A DNA stretch of 64,000 bases, from the NCBI GenBank assembly GCA_947579605.1, contig OX388305.1, positions 22,085,542 through 22,149,541 of the forward strand, in the 5' to 3' direction. Origin of the DNA: Athripsodes cinereus. Its lineage: Eukaryota > Arthropoda > Insecta > Trichoptera > Leptoceridae. Under the pieces are notes generated by a model that searched no databases, was not told the DNA's origin, and was given only the letters and a program-made list of their open reading frames with translations. Both the position numbers and the translations under genes were made by a program. This document shows, piece after piece, positions 1-12,026 of this stretch; position 1 is the stretch's first letter, and every line of letters starts with the position of its first letter.

Positions 1-1207
1 GCCCTGGTTATATTTTTCTTGATTTATTTATTTATTTTATATGGATCAAACAGATGTAACAAAAAATATAAACAAGAAATCATAACAATAAGGAAACCAA
101 CTAAGATCCCTTTCTTACCAATTAATAAACATAAATTTGAGGTGCTTTATTATTTATCCTGACTTTTCAGTTGTAGGATTTTAGTATTTTTCTCCTCTCC
201 ATCACGTGACCGGAATTTTATAAACTCCATAATTTTGCACTGTCAAGATATTCCAGTTACTTTTTCATCATTTGGAGTACGATCTCATTGTGGACTATGT
301 CTCTTCAAGTTCATTATAAGTAGAGAGAATGTATAGAGAATTCAGATAAAATCTTATTATTAATGGAACGCCTTGATTTCTAATCTTTTCTCTACCTTCT
401 AAATCTAAACGCATTAAACTCACCACAAAACCATCATGGCATCTCTCACAAATGAGGTATCCAGTGGTAAGACATTCAGGTCGGATGGCAGTTTTAAATT
501 AGTTTAAAAATGCACAAAAATGATCACTTAGAAAAACGAAAGAATTTTAAAAAACGACAAACTCATAATATTATATATATCAACGAGTAGGTACCTACCA
601 TTTGTAAAAAATTACATTCAGCTTTAATTAAACGAACCCGATTCTTTTAAAATTGTCATAATTATTTTAATTACAAATTTACTTTACGTTTTGGTTATGT
701 AAATTAAATTAAGGGAAATACTTACATAATATTTTATACACGAGAATTACATATATGGGACAAAAACTACAAAAACAATTTCGTCATAGGTAACTCGTAA
801 AAAAGTTATAGGTACGAGACAGTCGACTGATGCTAATAAAAGTAATAATATGAATAAGATTAAAATAAGTTACATAGTAGATATTATGTGATATTTTTAT
901 ATATGTAGGTACGTAATACCTATAAAGAATAATTTCATCTAGGTTTACATTGGTCAATTACTATGTATTATATTTTACACATAATTTTTTTAATCCGTTC
1001 GTATACATGTTTGTATGTGTGATGTGCTCAACAGACATCATATTAAGCTAATTCAAAGATAAAATAATACAATCTATACATATGTAGTCTCGTGCTAAAA
1101 GTTTATGTTCTAACAATAAATATTATACATATCTTTATTTATTGACGGAGATACTGTATTAAGTTCCGTAGAGACCTCTGCAAAGAATATGTTTCCTACT
1201 CTTTTTT
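1..1207. other. AT-rich non-coding stretch
   Basis: I see no coding signal. The first 60 bases contain an (ATTT)n run of the kind left at LINE 3' ends (read on the minus strand). The rest is AT-rich with scattered GGTACCTAC-like words. Confidence 0.4.
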
Positions 1208-1322
1208 GTGACCTGTAAGACATATAACATTTTCAGTACAGCTATGTGGTCTGTCATCCATCCTGAATGTCTTAATTTAAATTGTCATGTAGAGGACGAC
1301 ATGGGAAAAGCCGTGATGGTAT
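1208..1322 (+). repeat. Family A dispersed repeat, 5'-truncated copy
   Basis: It matches the sense consensus seen at 40575-40809: a block like CATCCTGAATGTCTT, then a degenerate GAGGACGAC block, ending in GCCGTGATGGTATAG. Sense is defined here as the orientation ending in CGTGATGGTATAG. Confidence 0.6.
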
Positions 1323-1377
1323 AGATGTAGAGAGATGTAGAGATATTACAGTCTTTATAACACCGTGTCACTAGAAT

Positions 1378-1510
1378 TATATTTATTTATTTTAATTATT
1401 TATTTATTTCCAAAATATTACATACTTAAATAACATGAAAACATTATAATGGAATATATTACCCCACTAGATCGAAATCTGTTTTGGGGCAATACTAAGA
1501 AAATACTAAA
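1378..1510 (-). repeat. LINE-like 3' end with (AAAT)n tail
   Basis: On the minus strand the sequence ends in a run of AAAT units preceded by unique sequence. This is the usual look of a non-LTR retrotransposon 3' end. No coding part is recognisable, so the family is unknown. Confidence 0.3.
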
Positions 1511-1621
1511 AAAATAATACAATTAAACAACACAATAATTAAATAACAAGAAAAATAAGACAATTTAATAATTATATATGGAAATTGAATGTATTGGTGT
1601 GCATTTTTATTTCATTGTGTT

Positions 1622-1766
1622 GAATGTATTTCAAGATGGATGGCATACCTCGTCGTTGAAATGAAGATTTTTTGTCTTATACTCGATATTTTGTGATTTT
1701 TTTTACGTGACGCTTAAATACTTACAGGAAAGAGTGGGAGACCATTTTTTTACCGAGGACTTCATG
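1622..1766 (-). repeat. Family A dispersed repeat, internal fragment
   Basis: On the plus strand it reads GGATGGCATACCTCGTCG, then ACAGGAAAGAGTGGGAGACC. These are the complements of the middle and 5' part of family A. Confidence 0.55.
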
Positions 1767-2076
1767 GTAAAATTACACTAGCTGATATAAAACATTATTA
1801 TGTATAAGGTTGGATCCGGTTTTTGATAATAATATTTGGGTAAAGATTGAAGCGCGCATTCCATTTGATCCGAATCAAAATATTAAACTACCAAAGTTAT
1901 TATTAAAATAGATATCTAGGAGTAAAGAACTTTTCACGTTTATTGATTTTGCATCGACGACCAAAATTCAACAAGATTTCACATGAACCACACGAATTGT
2001 CAGAGAAATAAGATCACAAACCTGCCAATATAAAGTAATAATTTATGCCTTGATGGATTAAGGAATGTTAATATAT
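1767..2076. other. No recognised feature
   Basis: AT-rich sequence with no coding or repeat signal that I can support. Confidence 0.3.
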
Positions 2077-2244
2077 GTACATACATACATACCATCACGC
2101 CGCTTCCCTCGCGGGGTAGGCAGAAAGGATCGAGCGCCACTTCCTTCTATCCTTGCATACATCTTTCGCTTCCGTCACTGTAATACAATTCCTCATGCAT
2201 GCTCTCCTGTTCAATGTGCTCAACACGTGACCGTCCTGTAGGAT
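2077..2244 (-). mobile_element. LINE 3' fragment, same subfamily as 62307-63576
   Basis: The reverse complement matches the last ~155 bases of the LINE at 62307-63576 almost base for base; I count about two differences. It includes the reverse-transcriptase C-terminus and the ATGT-type tail, seen here as ATACATACAT. The break after GGAT at 2244 is the 5' truncation. The few differences imply a young insertion. Confidence 0.85.
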
Positions 2245-2916
2245 GTTTATACATGTCATACTTACATATTAATACTATTTAATATCATACATATAGGTTT
2301 ATTTATGGTTATGGAGAAAGATTAAGATCGAAAAGGAATATCTGTATATCATATCGAACTCTAAGAAAATGTCGCATTACATGCAGTCAACTGTGTAACA
2401 AAAAAGGCTTGCATTTCATAAATATCAAGAACCCATAGAGAAAGTATTATTGATCTGCATGTTGATGTTATCCGAGACATAACACCCAGTTTGAAAAAGA
2501 ACTAAGTATACTTGATACACATAATTCCATTACATCAACAACTAGGCGAAGCGAAGTCTTCATGAACGTATTTCTAACTGTCAAAAAATATGTAAGTACT
2601 TACTTACCTCAAACTTATAGTATAAGGACGAAAAAAACTTGTTTGAATTTAACGATCATAGTATATTTTAGAACGGAAGATCGGTTTTAATAATATTCTG
2701 CCTCAAGAGATCGGGTTATTGCCTATACACAATATCATTATAATGTACGAGTATGTAATGCTATAATCTATTTGAAGTAAATAAATAGTACATCCGAATG
2801 ATATTATCTCCATCTAAGCATATAGATATAATACCTAAGTACCTAAGTTTTAATATTATTATTAATAATTATACGAGCGTTTTTACACTGAATTTGGTTT
2901 CATCTATCTATCAATC
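2245..2916. other. No recognised feature
   Basis: AT-rich sequence with no coding or repeat signal that I can support. Confidence 0.3.
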
Positions 2917-3118
2917 TATACCCTCACGCCCTGTCCCAGGAGGGGTAGGAAGAGAATATGGAACACCATATAGATCTATCCTTACAAAATTCTTTCGCTT
3001 CCTCCACATTCATCCAGTTTCTCTTACTCAACACGCGGCCGTCCTTTAGGGTTTGATCCACGTGATCAAGCCACGTGGCTCTCATACCTCTTTTTTCAGA
3101 TACATATTCACCCCCAAA
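2917..3118 (-). mobile_element. LINE 3' fragment, diverged subfamily
   Basis: The reverse complement aligns with the LINE fragment at 55945-56240: shared words include CACGTGGCTTGATCACGTGG, GGATGAATGTAGAGGAAGCG and GGATAGATCTATGTGG. The 3' end reads CTACCCCTCCTGGGACAGGG. Stops and indels break the frame. It abuts a family A copy at 3119. Confidence 0.75.
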
Positions 3119-3344
3119 GGTCACCCACTATTTTCTGTGTGTTTCAAAGTGTCCTGTTAAATTGTAATTAGGTATTCATAAAACATCACATTTTAAGGCA
3201 TTTAACATCTTCAGTTCAACGAATAGGTATGCCAGGCATTCTGATTGACATAACTTTTACTGTCACGGAGATGACGACTTGCATTCTTATAACATGCAGT
3301 GCCCCGCCGACTACCTCATTTATGTGAGATGCCGTGATAGTATG
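3119..3344 (+). repeat. Family A dispersed repeat, near full length
   Basis: It carries the ordered blocks CACCCACT, GTGTCCTGT, ACATCTTCAGTTCAACGA, GGAGATGACGACTTGCAT, and ends in GATGCCGTGATAGTATG. It starts directly at the end of a LINE fragment. Confidence 0.65.
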
Positions 3345-3670
3345 AATAAATAAAATACATCCGGACGACAAGATATTGACAAAGAAATAAAAATATTTTA
3401 TTTAGTACACCGACTACACAGTACCTACACAGTATATAATATATTTTAGTAGGTATATATTATTACTATACTAACCCATAATAGGAAATCCATCCAATTA
3501 TTTATTTTGACCAGTCAATCATGAGTCCATTCTCAATGGTAATTATATGTATAAATGTTTTATTCCATCCGTACAATAATAATATTATGTATATCTAAAT
3601 ATGTGTTTTGTAAATCACTTCCAGAATATCAACAAACTATGAAGAAAAAAATATATTGATAGATATATAG
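3345..3670. other. No recognised feature
   Basis: AT-rich sequence with no coding or repeat signal that I can support. Confidence 0.3.
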
Positions 3671-3881
3671 CACCACGGCAAATCCCAAGTGGGTAAGCCA
3701 ACAGACCAACTGCATATTGTAGTACTCTAAGTACTGACAAAAAATAAGATTGTTAGGCGGCATCGCTGATTTGAAGATGTTCTAGTTATGCCTAAACTGT
3801 GATGTTTTACAGGACACTTAAAAATTCAAAACTTGCATAAAGGAACAGGAGCACTATTCTTTGCCGGAAACACCACGGAGC
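3671..3881 (-). repeat. Family A dispersed repeat
   Basis: On the plus strand it opens with CACCACGGCAAATCCCAAGT, followed by GCATCGCTGATTTGAAGATG and ACAGGACACTTAAAA. These are the complement of family A in correct order. Confidence 0.6.
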
Positions 3882-4335
3882 AATGTGATTATAGATATTT
3901 ATTCTATCATATTGTTAGTTGATTGGTTACTCACTTTAAGGGGATGCTTTAGTGGTATAAAAATAATAGGTATAGATAGTGGTGACCTCATTGGGTTCAT
4001 TTTTAGACATGGATCGCTCTTTTGAGGCTTTCTATTGACCCTATATAGATATATTTGTTTTAAAAAAACTTTGATCTTAACAGACTTGACAATAATTATT
4101 TAAGATAATGAATAGATAGATACATACCTAAATTATTATGCACAATAGCATGGTAAATTTTATTACTTAATTGATTAAACACATGTAGAAGAGAAAAGTA
4201 AATGACCTATATATTATGTTACAAAAAACATAGTATAGAAATATATGTATTATTATCGTACTGAAAATAAGTAGATGTTTTCAACTTATTCAACTAAAAA
4301 ATAAAATAATTTCTATTCATTCGTTCGTTCAATTT

Positions 4336-4524
4336 CCCTCACGTGGGAAAGTCAGCAGAACAACTACACATGACAAACATGCAAGTTATCCTCTTCGTCC
4401 CAATAAAAGTTAAGATAGTCAGGATGGAAGGCATACTTCATCGCTGAACTGAAGATGTTTATGTTAAATGTTTCAAACGCAATGTTTTACGGATACCTAC
4501 TTCTTACAGGAAACACAAGTGCGG
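4336..4524 (-). repeat. Family A dispersed repeat
   Basis: The complement of family A: CCCTCACGTGGGAAAGTCAG, GTTATCCTCTTCGTCCCAAT, GTCAGGATGGAAGGCATAC, CATCGCTGAACTGAAGATG. It is decayed toward its 5' end. Confidence 0.6.
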
Positions 4525-6640
4525 TAAATAATAGGCCTCTAATTTTTTTCTGCCAGTTATCAAGTGTCATGTTAGAGGTCACACCTATTAGTAGGTACGT
4601 GAAGAAAATTTTATATTTCTTAATCTCTAAACAGCTTGAACTCTGATAAAGAACTCAACTCAACTCTACACAGCCAAAGATAATACCAAATACATAGGTA
4701 CTCGAAAAAACTAACAAATATGAAAAAAATCTCTCTTTTTTTAACGCAAGATCTTTTGGTAATTTGTAATATCGTTATAAGTACTTATTTACTGAAAAAC
4801 ATATTGTACAACAACAATAAAACGAAATTCAATCGTCTCGGAAAATTAAAAAAAACTTTTTCTCTTTTTTTTACTTTGTTAGAATAGGTAGGTACTTAAG
4901 TTCTCGTATTACTCTCCACAAGTTCTCATTCCATCAAAATAATAAAAACATTATATCATAATTATGTCACTTCCACGTCAACATTAAAATCATTATACAA
5001 TATTATCCAACTCAACAAAAAAAACTGACTCTCGACGAAATTTTGTACGTAATCAGGGACTACCTACGAACACATTAATTATTTAAAAATAAAGAGAAAA
5101 AAATCACTCTATAGTAAGTAGCATTCTTTAGGCATGCTTTGGAATAACTACAATTGATACTTTTTTTAAATCTTCAATACAGTTATAATGGGACTATGTC
5201 TAAAATTATCAATAAATCCTTTTTGTCAAAATATTAACACTTGTATTGAATTGACGTTTAGAATAGATAAAAGTTTCATGCTATTATTCTTGTGTAGGTA
5301 CTATATGCGCAATTTGTATTTTTTGCAAATACTGCAACAACTTGTCAAATAAAAACTGGACTAGTTGCATGACAAAAATATTTAAAATATATCTCTAAAA
5401 AATATACAGTATTGCCAGAACGTTTTTAAACTTTTTTCGCTACTCTTTCACCAATACCTACTCTTAAAAGTTACATGCTTATATAACAATATCCCCATTT
5501 CATTTTTGTCAATTTGATTATAGTCTATTTTCTGACTCAGGTTTAAAACTAGTAAAAAAATAAAACAAAACACATCGACAAAAAACAACAAGAAAAAAGA
5601 ACGACTCATCCCTCAATTATATTACAATAAAACATTATTTTAAACACTTCAAAGTCTTATACAGTATTATTATTATTATCATAATGATTATAATATTATT
5701 AATGTTCGCCCTTCAACAAAGGACATTTAAGTTTAAAAAAAAACGATTATCGAAGTCGAATTCAGTAGCTAACATTTTTTAAACTCTTTGTGACACGCAA
5801 GCTGTTTTTTTTTTAATAAAGTCTCATCACGGGTGAATCTTATGTATATCTACATAAAATAGCCTTCTCACTCATACTCGTCTGGGTAACTTCTAAACAT
5901 TTGATAGAATAAATTACCTACATAAAATATAACCTAAGATGTAACCAGAAAACTTCTTAATTTTGTTAACAAACGTATGAAACTATATTTTTTACTTGAT
6001 AACATGTTTATTTTATGGATATTATATTGTCAATGTTAAACTTATTAAAAAAAAATGGCAAAAGAATTCAAAGGCGCATCAAATATAACCTTAATTCTTT
6101 TTACCAATTACCCTATGTTCAATAACGTAAAGAGGCTACTTCAGGTAGGAGGTGAAGTGATTTTCACGATATACATAGGAAAATTATGCAACCATGTGAT
6201 ATAAGTTAAACTATTCACCTTTATATTTAAATGATATCCAAAGGCCTATCCCAAAAAAGCAAATTAAAAGTTTATTAAAAACAAATTTAGTAAACGAACT
6301 GACCTTCCATTAAGGCCGTCATGGAGGGTTAAAGAGGACAGTATAGATTTTTTTTATTTGTTTATTGTTGTTTTTTGATACGACAAAGATTATTGTAATA
6401 CCCACTCCCGGTGTTTTAAGTCCATAAATCATAACACCCAGGACAATAATACATATGTAATACCACGCTAATAGATACATATCACAAACACACACACATT
6501 ATATCTTTGACACGAAGGTATAGGTAGTAGTCAGTTACATTTACCCATATTATTATTAAAACGTCAACAGCAATCACATGAGATACCTACCTAACTTTTG
6601 TATGTTGGAGCAAAACTACAATATGTCATGAAAAATAATA
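4525..6640. other. Long AT-rich stretch without recognised features
   Basis: Homopolymer A and T runs and ATT trinucleotide repeats (around 5665-5700) are present. I see no open frame with coding character and no complete repeat. Confidence 0.35.
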
Positions 6641-7105
6641 TTTCATTCTTATTACCAGCGTGCGCGTGCACATGTGGATGACACAAGTTGCTAAACGAGT
6701 GTCCCACATACACCCATTCCATGGAGAGCTTCAGGACTTACACGGTCTTATGGATAATGCGATTCAGTGCCTGCGGAATGTACAGTTGAAAGCGACTATG
6801 AGAAGAATAAATTATTATTACAGTTGTTATCGATGCTGTTTTTACAATTAACCATTTTACAAGGCTTTACTTTCATACTTTCAAAAGGGGCATTGAAGAG
6901 AGAGTGTTGTTTAAAAGATTCGCACGATGACGGTTTTAGCCGGTTGGCCCTTCAGGCCTGCCCAATTGCCCGTGAGGACAAATTTGGTTTAATTGTGCGT
7001 ATGAATAGGAGTTCACAACTCCAGAGATATCAGGGTGGAGGTGGATCTCTCTTTTAATTTAACACACGAAACTACCATAAACATAAGGCTTAGAAAATAC
7101 AATGT
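6641..7105. other. GC-elevated segment of unknown nature
   Basis: This stretch has more GC than its surroundings. A pyrimidine-rich tract ending in CCAG at 6658 precedes an open stretch of about 60 codons (6660-6851, plus). The look is that of a splice acceptor plus exon, but I recognise no domain, so it could equally be an old repeat. Confidence 0.2.
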
Positions 7106-7205
7106 CATCTTATGTGATGCTCGGCTCTGGACGGGACTTAAATCCGCAACCCAGCCTTTTCGCGAAGTGTGCTTTGTCCAAGTAAGCTACCAGTCGGACT
7201 TCATA
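7106..7205 (-). repeat. tRNA-derived SINE head (degenerate)
   Basis: On the minus strand, TAGCTTACTTGG (7178-7189) matches a Pol III A box and GGATTTAAGTCC (7134-7145) matches a B box. The 32-nt gap equals tRNA geometry. The T-stem does not pair cleanly, so this is a decayed SINE head and not a tRNA gene. Confidence 0.5.
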
Positions 7206-7439
7206 AGAGCTTCATGTGTATGTATTGTTTGTATTACTATATTTTCATCTAGTCTGCACAACATAAAAACTGTGTGTCCAATGCACTGCGCAGAGAGTAT
7301 GGCCTTTCATCTTATTTAACAAAATTAGAGTCAAAGATGATTAAGGATCATTGTTACTGCTGTTCCCATCTTCTTTTAAACTTTAACGATATGGAGTGAA
7401 AATGTTGTTTAGTTTCAACAAATTAACACTATACATAAT

Positions 7440-7487
7440 TGGGTAAATTGGAAGAAATCGCACCTTTGAAATAAACTCGACCTCTGT
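7440..7487 (-). repeat. Single end of a fold-back (MITE-like) repeat
   Basis: The plus strand contains ATAAACTCGACCTCT, shared with the right arm of the fold-back at 54640-54780, preceded by TTGGAAGAAATCGC as in that arm. Confidence 0.4.
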
Positions 7488-8990
7488 ATATTTATTTATT
7501 TAATACGTACCTTAGTTCTTTTCATATTTTTTTTAACCAATGTACGGTAGAGAATGTATAAATAAATTGACATGTAGTATTTTTTTCCATCCGATACAGG
7601 GATTATTACTACTATTAGTACCAAATCCTTCCTCCACTTTCTATGAATATATTCATAAATATAATGCCTCTATGAGTGATATTGTATATGTACAATATAC
7701 TCTACTACACCTCCCACGTGAATGATTTAAAATGGATAAAATGTACTTAATATATTATGTTATTACAATAATACATCATATTAAAAAGCACTAAACATGA
7801 ACATACTATTTTTGAACACTTTTTTAGAAAAAAGAAAACATGTACAGCTAATACTACCTAATTTACGAGTATTTTGTACTAAACTATACCCTCACGGCGC
7901 GTTGCATTCTTTTCATACTCGTTCTCCTCTCATCCGCTCATGCTCATGAATTCATGATATCCTCGTTCATCACTATCTAGCAACGTTTAACCAACCATTA
8001 TTCTCAGAGCTCACATCGTCAGAACATTTATTGCACTTTCGTCCTTCTTCAACCACGTCCATGTTGCATTTACATACGTAAGTAAGGGTACCAAAGTAGA
8101 ACTGTGTACCAGCATTTTGACACACTGACATTGCTTACAATGAATTGAAGTGCACCGTTCACTTTTGTACTTAGGTATCTACCGAGATTCTTCAGTAATA
8201 AAAATATATTCGTTACTTATTCTTGCATTAGAAGTATAATGCATACGGAACAAAATAAATTTAAATATATTGTATTAACTAATGAAATTACAGAAATGAC
8301 ACCGAATCATTTTTCTGTCGTCTCCAACATATTTGATATAAAAAAAATTATTAAATGAAAAAGTATAGGTACATATTAATAATTTGTCCAATTTATAATC
8401 AACACGAAACCACGCTCTATTAGTGTCTGCTTTAAAGGTTAAGTGAGAAAATGTGTATCTGTACGCATCAAAAAGATAGTGTTATATTAAACATAGACAA
8501 AAGTGACCGTCTTTTATTATTATTATTACTATTATAGTTCAAGATACTCGTAATAAACTGGCATAATTATTACCCTCTGTATGCCACTCACAACCATGGG
8601 ATGACTTTATCATGTAACGTGAACTTACATAAACTAGTTGTGTTATTACTTTATTCCATGAGACGTTCATATAAATAATGACGAGTATTTAAACTATATA
8701 ATATTATTATTATTATAATAGTAAATTTATGTAAATATTCAAACTCGTCCACTAAACCTATTACAATCATGATTTTATTACATTTATACATTCACTACGA
8801 ACCTTCAAAACGCAAGCCTTAAATAATTTAGTTAGATCATAATATTATGCCTCAATAGTTTAGATCGAAATTTAATTTTTACATCGCGATTATTTCGTAA
8901 CGGATTTTATTTGTTATTGATTTTATTTGTTATAACTTAAATAAGAGACTGTTCTTATTTGCACGAGGGTGTTCCGAATACATCATCATC
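7488..8990. other. AT-rich stretch, possible LINE relic near 7888
   Basis: At 7888 the sequence CTATACCCTCACGGCGCG resembles the complement of the local LINE 3' end, but the similarity soon fades. The rest shows nothing I can name. Confidence 0.3.
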
Positions 8991-9163
8991 CATCCATACA
9001 TACCGCAAGCGGGGTAGCCAGCGGAGCAACTGCTTGTCATAAACGTGTAAATCGTCCTCTCTGTGCCAATAAAAGGATTGATGAAAGAGTGCCAATTAAG
9101 GAATTCAGAAAGGTGGCATACCTCAGCGCTGAATTGAACATCTTAAAACGTGATGTTTTATGA
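8991..9163 (-). repeat. Family A dispersed repeat
   Basis: The complement of family A: ACCGCAAGCGGGGTAGCCAG, CGTCCTCTCTGTGCCAATA, GGTGGCATACCTCAGCGCTG and a decayed ACATCTTAAAACGTGATG block. Confidence 0.65.
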
Positions 9164-11425
9164 ATAGCAACAACAGTCTTAAAAAACAAAGTTAAATAAA
9201 TTATTACTAAAACAACATAAAATGTAGATAGTGAATGTAAATAAATAAAATAATAGTAGGTAGCAGCTATAATATACTGTGATCGCCAGGCAATCCTACG
9301 AATCCAAATAAAAATAAATCGGACAAACACCTCAGCTTAAAAAAATATTATTTAAAATAAATTGTCAGACAAGATCGACTGTACTCAATAAGGAATAATA
9401 CATTCATAAAATATATTTGTATTAAGGATGTGGTTTAATATCCCTTACATAACATTTGTAGGTATCTGATATCCAGCAGTGATACGCGATCATGTATTTA
9501 AATAAGAAAACATATTAAATATAAATAATGTGGATATTTTCGGAATACTGATCTAATAAATAAATACATAGATGGGTTCAAAATACCAAATATATGAATT
9601 ATTTATTAAGGCCGATCCATATTCAGTGTTTTTATAATATGAAATAACACAACAGGGTCTTATTCTTCTTATTGTTATTTTTTCATATTTTTCTATTATA
9701 TTAACCTACTTAAGAAGTTCACTGATCAAATATTGAAATTCAAATTATAGAACACGAAATTCATTACTACGCTTTGCTTCTTTTTATTTTATTTTGTTGA
9801 AACAATCGATTAAATATGTGTTGTTTTTGTTTTTAAAACAAATACCTACTAAGTAGAAGCACGTATTGAAAAAAGTGTTGTTGTGTTAATAAGGTACAGG
9901 AAATATAACCAAATCATTAAGTAAATAATTTCGTACATTTTTTTTGTAGATTAAATCGCTATCTTTATTGAAATATTGCGGTTTGAATATTAGGTCAGAG
10001 TTTATAAATGCGATAATAAAAGCAACACAAAATATTATAAATATGGGTGTAAAATTTTAATTAAAAGATGCACGTCTCAATTTTTTTTCAAACATCTGCG
10101 AATTTACAATACCTATAATACATACATATTTGAGTCGTTTGTATACTTTATTACAAACGACTGTTGCTTGTTGAAATCCTGTCACTTGCTTAATTTCTCA
10201 AAAAAAAATCAAGTAAATGACAGGAATATCAATGTCCTTCATTTAAACTTAAATCCTTCTCAAATATTTCGTTGCATTGAAATTCAAAGTTGGCCAACGT
10301 CTCTATTAGCAAACTTTTTATAAACACGTGTTTGTATATGAGCACATTAATAAAACTATAAGTCCGCCATTGTATTAATTAAAGCTAACAAAATGACGGG
10401 CTGTAATAATATTAAAAAAATATTCGGCGGTAATTAATAATTTACGTGTGAAAGCATTTAAAAACTAATAAATTATACATTCCTAGGAACTCTTACTTAT
10501 ATCTATACCTGCCTACAATATTTATACACCAGCAATCAAAACAATAATAATATGTAGTAATCTCAAGCAATAACAATAACTTAACAGTAATCATCAAAAC
10601 GAAAAAATGAAAGTGTAATTATTCTCTTATCATAATTTAGTTGAGAAGAGAATGAATTTTCTTTGCAGATTCTCCGAAATGTAATGTATTTTTTTTTATA
10701 TATATTACAACTATGACCTTAATAAAGAGAACGTAGTTGATACTTGGTAATAAATAATAAAGAATATTGATCGCCTCAAACTATAGCGCAATTTATTTAT
10801 TATTTATGTATTTACAAGTGCAATAATATTAAGTTCTTCTCATTCGAGCAATGCAGATTGCAGACTTGAAGATCATTTATTGTATATCTCTAATGTAGAC
10901 ACCTACTATAAGATGATTGGTAAGGATATGTTATTATGTTGAAGGTCAAGAAGAACTGTGTTAACCATTTTAAAATGCGAATCCTAAAACTTTCACAACT
11001 AAAAAATCTTAATTATAAAAATAAATTGAAAGTAAATTGTTGACAATTATGAAATATTGCATTAAAATTTATGACTTTTACTGGACTGCATATTGAATGT
11101 TTATTTTATAAACATATTCTGTAACTGTTAGATCCTGTAAATATCGTAAAATCAAAAAAAAAAGGATTTAAATAAAAATGATCTTTAAAATAATTAGCGA
11201 TCTTGTCAGGAACAGGCTAAGATACAAATGAAGATTGATGTTAAAGCGTTCGAATCAAAATATTCCTCAAAATATTATTTGGAAGAGAAAATTAAATATT
11301 GTAAGAAACAGAGGGATACAGACAAACTGCTGAAAAAATTGTCCTCATAAATAATAAAATATCACAATTCATGAAATATTGGTTTTAGACGAGAGAAAAA
11401 TATCATTTTTATATCATCATATCAT

Positions 11426-11428
<3 letters not shown>
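9164..11428. other. Long AT-rich stretch
   Basis: No coding signal. Two small hairpins are visible: GTCGTTTGTA paired with TACAAACGAC near 10135-10162, and an imperfect one near 10176-10222 (CCTGTCACTTGCTT against AAGTAAATGACAGG). Neither is tied to a function. Confidence 0.3.

Positions 11429-11501
<73 letters not shown>
11429..11501 (+). repeat. 73-nt uninterrupted poly(A) run
   Basis: A pure A run follows CATCATAT-type repeats. It could be a retroposition tail or an expanded homopolymer. Homopolymers of this length are error-prone in assemblies, so the exact length is uncertain. I could not find a target duplication or a recognisable retroposed body upstream. Confidence 0.9.
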
Positions 11502-11505
<4 letters not shown>

Positions 11506-11902
11506 TTTTATTAATGGTTTGTATTTTACCAATAAATCCCATAAAGCGTTTTTCCAATGATTCAATTATTTTCTTATCGTATATCAACGATTTTTCAATA
11601 TGAATAACATCAAAGAATATTGACCTGAATCGAATGGTTAACTGAATTAAATAATATATACGAGTATAAAGAATATTTTTTAGTCTTTGCTGTAGGAAAA
11701 TAATATGTCTTTAACTATTATAGAACTTCTTCTAGCCATCTAAACCTCTCACTAGTTTTTATTAAAATAATATATGCCTTTAGCAAATTGTCACGTTTTT
11801 AATATAAGCACCCACTAATACCAATATACAACGCTGTCAAAATTCAAAATTGCCTATACGAGTATGTCCGTAAAAGGCATGCAATATAAAGTTTCATCAT
11901 AT
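11502..11902. other. No recognised feature
   Basis: AT-rich sequence between the poly(A) run and a family A fragment. Confidence 0.3.
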
Positions 11903-12026
11903 TTCAGTGATGAAGTATGCCACCCATCCTGAATGTTTTATATATTTATTTGCACAGAAACGACGACTTGCATATTAAAAACCGTTTAAACCGCTGACTT
12001 CCTCACATGTTGTGGAAATACCGCGT
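11903..12026 (+). repeat. Family A dispersed repeat, fragment
   Basis: It contains TTCAGTGATGAAGTATGCCA, CATCCTGAATG, ACGACGACTTGCATATT and a decayed end, AAATACCGCG. Confidence 0.55.

Noticed and set aside
11379..11603. Open frame with a polylysine run
   Set aside because: The lysines are the 73-nt poly(A) run; no coding character on either side.
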